NCBI GenBank assembly: GCA_938003555.1
Contig: CALKXN010000162.1
Span: 1-8,236 of the forward strand
Length of the DNA: 8,236 nt
Source of the DNA: an uncultured Robiginitomaculum sp.
GTDB taxonomy: Bacteria > Pseudomonadota > Alphaproteobacteria > Caulobacterales > Maricaulaceae
Direction of reading: 5' to 3'
Below, in pieces: positions 7,558 through 8,236 of this stretch (positions are counted from its first letter, which is position 1; every line of letters starts with the position of its first letter). A model generated the notes under the pieces. That model was not told where the DNA came from. It ran no database searches and saw only the letters and a program-made list of their open reading frames with translations. The position numbers were made by a program, and so were the translations under genes.

Positions 7558-7585
7558 GTTTTAGGGCTCTGCTGGCCAATTGCAA
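7558..7585 (-). promoter_or_regulatory. Weak candidate sigma-70-type promoter for the symporter
   Basis: On the minus strand TTGCAA (7580-7585) and TAAAAC (7558-7563) are separated by 16 bases; each matches four of six consensus positions. A start near 7550 would give a leader of about 60 bases containing the tandem GCGCGAAAT repeats. The match is weak and could be chance. Confidence 0.25.
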
Positions 7586-7591
7586 AGATTA

Positions 7592-7603
7592 ATTGAGGTC
7601 AAT
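7592..7603. repeat. Perfect 5+2+5 dyad ATTGAGGTCAAT
   Basis: The half-sites ATTGA and TCAAT flank a GG centre near the middle of the divergent spacer. A short symmetric site like this could be an operator for a dimeric regulator, but it does not match a site I can name. An AATTG copy 13 bases upstream (7578-7582) repeats part of the left half. Confidence 0.45.
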
Positions 7604-7612
7604 CCACAGCCT

Positions 7613-7654
7613 ACGGCTTTTCACGCCGTGTAAAAGCGCATAAGAGCAGCGCTT
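7613..7654 (+). other. Cluster of short hairpins in the aminotransferase leader
   Basis: Three stems can be drawn. ACGGC (7613-7617) pairs with GCCGT (7625-7629) around a 7-base loop. GCTTTTCAC (7616-7624) pairs with GTG/AAAAGC (7628-7637) with one bulged base. AAGCGC (7634-7639) pairs with GCGCTT (7649-7654) around a 9-base loop. The first two share bases and exclude each other, and the second and third also overlap. No U-run follows, so it is not a standard intrinsic terminator. Whether it is transcribed is unknown. Confidence 0.35.
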
Positions 7655-7676
7655 AATTTATCTAAGTGAGTCCCCA

Positions 7677-8236
7677 ATGTTTGACGTTTTAAGCCCTATG
7701 CCTGCTGATCCGATTTTGTCCATCAGCGTTGCCGCCGCCGCCGACCCGCGGACGGACAAGATTGATTTGGGCGTTGGCATTTACAAAGATGAGGCGGGAC
7801 ACACGCCCGTCATGCGCGCGGTCAAAGCCGCTGAATTTGCTTATGCAGGTTTAGAGCAGAGCAAGAAATATGTCAGCACGACGGGCCTTGAAGCCTATAA
7901 TACGGCGCTGCTCTCGCTGATTTTGGGAGACATGGATTTATCGCGCTTCGCGACGGCGCAATCTGCGGGGGGCTCTGGCGCGCTGCGTCTTGGCGCTGAA
8001 TTGATTAAACGCGCCAGCGAGACCGCCGTGATTTATGTCCCGACGCCGACATGGGGCAATCACACACCACTGCTGGGCTCCGCCGGAATAGAGATGAAGC
8101 AATATCCCTATTACGATGCCGCCGCTCTGGATGTAGATTTTGACGCCATGCGCGCGTTCCTAAATTCGACGCCCAAGGCTGGCGACGTAATTGTGCTGCA
8201 TGGCTGCTGTCATAACCCAACGGGCGCTGATTTAAC
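7677..8236 (+). CDS. Class I aromatic/aspartate aminotransferase, 3' end cut by the window
   Basis: The first 186 codons of a PLP-dependent aminotransferase of the AspC/TyrB subgroup (full family length about 395-400), transferring the amino group of aspartate, tyrosine or phenylalanine to 2-oxoglutarate. The frame is open to the window edge. The N-terminus MFDVLSPMPADPIL matches the subgroup's usual 'MFexixxxPaDPIL' opening, which fixes the start. Further marks are LGVGIYKDEAG (31-41), the PLP-phosphate loop SAGGSGALR (96-104), PTWGNH (124-129, with the ring-stacking Trp126) and HGCCHNPTG (175-183, with cofactor-binding Asn180). The catalytic lysine lies beyond the window. AspC and TyrB cannot be separated from this half. 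A possible ribosome site AAGTGAG (7664-7670) lies six bases before the ATG. It diverges from the AGCS symporter and shares its upstream region. Confidence 0.93.
   Translation, partial: MFDVLSPMPADPILSISVAAAADPRTDKIDLGVGIYKDEAGHTPVMRAVKAAEFAYAGLEQSKKYVSTTGLEAYNTALLSLILGDMDLSRFATAQSAGGSGALRLGAELIKRASETAVIYVPTPTWGNHTPLLGSAGIEMKQYPYYDAAALDVDFDAMRAFLNSTPKAGDVIVLHGCCHNPTGADL

Larger units (their letters stand above)
7493..7676. promoter_or_regulatory. Divergent intergenic control region between symporter and aminotransferase
   Basis: A 184-base spacer between two divergently oriented start codons, so promoters for both transcripts are expected here. It is more AT-rich than the flanking genes in its centre (7541-7610). 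It contains a 13-base-period direct repeat, a 5+2+5 perfect dyad and three short hairpin-forming stretches, listed separately. No strong sigma-70 consensus is obvious for the plus-strand gene. This is the only gap over 100 bases in the window and the most likely site of control of the downstream eight-gene run. Confidence 0.7.

Noticed and set aside
7110..7592. Plus-strand open frame of 160 codons over the symporter start and spacer
   Set aside because: It is antisense to the strongly conserved symporter N-terminal half and carries no recognisable domain or ribosome site.
7616..7637. Inverted repeat GCTTTTCAC...GTGTAAAAGC as an intrinsic terminator
   Set aside because: There is no following U-run, the stem has a bulge, and it lies upstream of a gene start in a divergent spacer where no transcript needs to end.
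7668..7672. GANTC (CcrM-type methylation) site in the aminotransferase ribosome site, with others at 528-532, 555-559 and 7485-7489 near gene starts
   Set aside because: GANTC also occurs inside genes here (for example near 363, 3372, 6431 and 6895), so the sites near starts do not stand out from the background.
8005..8220. Minus-strand open frame of 71 codons at the right end
   Set aside because: It is antisense to the clearly recognisable aminotransferase and its protein resembles nothing; it is a shadow frame.

Overview
The window looks like chromosomal DNA from an alphaproteobacterium. It has moderate GC content (roughly half or a little above), a DUF4170 gene (a family I know from Alphaproteobacteria), and the order TldE/PmbA - CysQ - DUF4170 - lipid-type ABC exporter typical of that class. 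Protein style would fit Hyphomonadales/Maricaulales-type marine bacteria, but that finer placement is only a guess. No mobile element, CRISPR array, tRNA or rRNA is visible.

Layout: eight genes lie head to tail on the minus strand from about 7492 down to 5, with gaps of at most 38 bases and one 1-base overlap. In transcription order they are: a sodium:alanine/glycine symporter (AGCS family), a cytoplasmic DsbA/FrnE-type thiol oxidoreductase, a MAPEG membrane protein, TldE/PmbA, a CysQ-like bisphosphate nucleotidase, a DUF4170 protein, an MsbA-like ABC half-transporter and a PaaI-type hotdog thioesterase. On the plus strand, divergent from the symporter, a class I aromatic/aspartate aminotransferase starts at 7677 and runs off the window end. 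The 184-base divergent spacer (7493-7676) is the only sizeable non-coding stretch. It holds a tandem direct repeat, a perfect short dyad and several small hairpins.

How the genes may fit together: the symporter and aminotransferase form an amino acid uptake/transamination pair around a shared control region. The DsbA/FrnE and MAPEG proteins both belong to superfamilies with glutathione-transferase members and may form a thiol/glutathione module. The pmbA-cysQ-DUF4170-ABC block is the conserved part; in relatives it often adjoins lipopolysaccharide genes, so the exporter probably flips a lipid A-type or other lipid substrate. The thioesterase closes the visible run.

I found no convincing new multi-gene system. 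The points most worth checking are the DUF4170 gene's tie to the exporter, two substitutions at usually conserved motif positions (HGG to FGG in the thioesterase; the X-loop Glu to Pro in the ABC protein), and the repeat structure of the divergent spacer.
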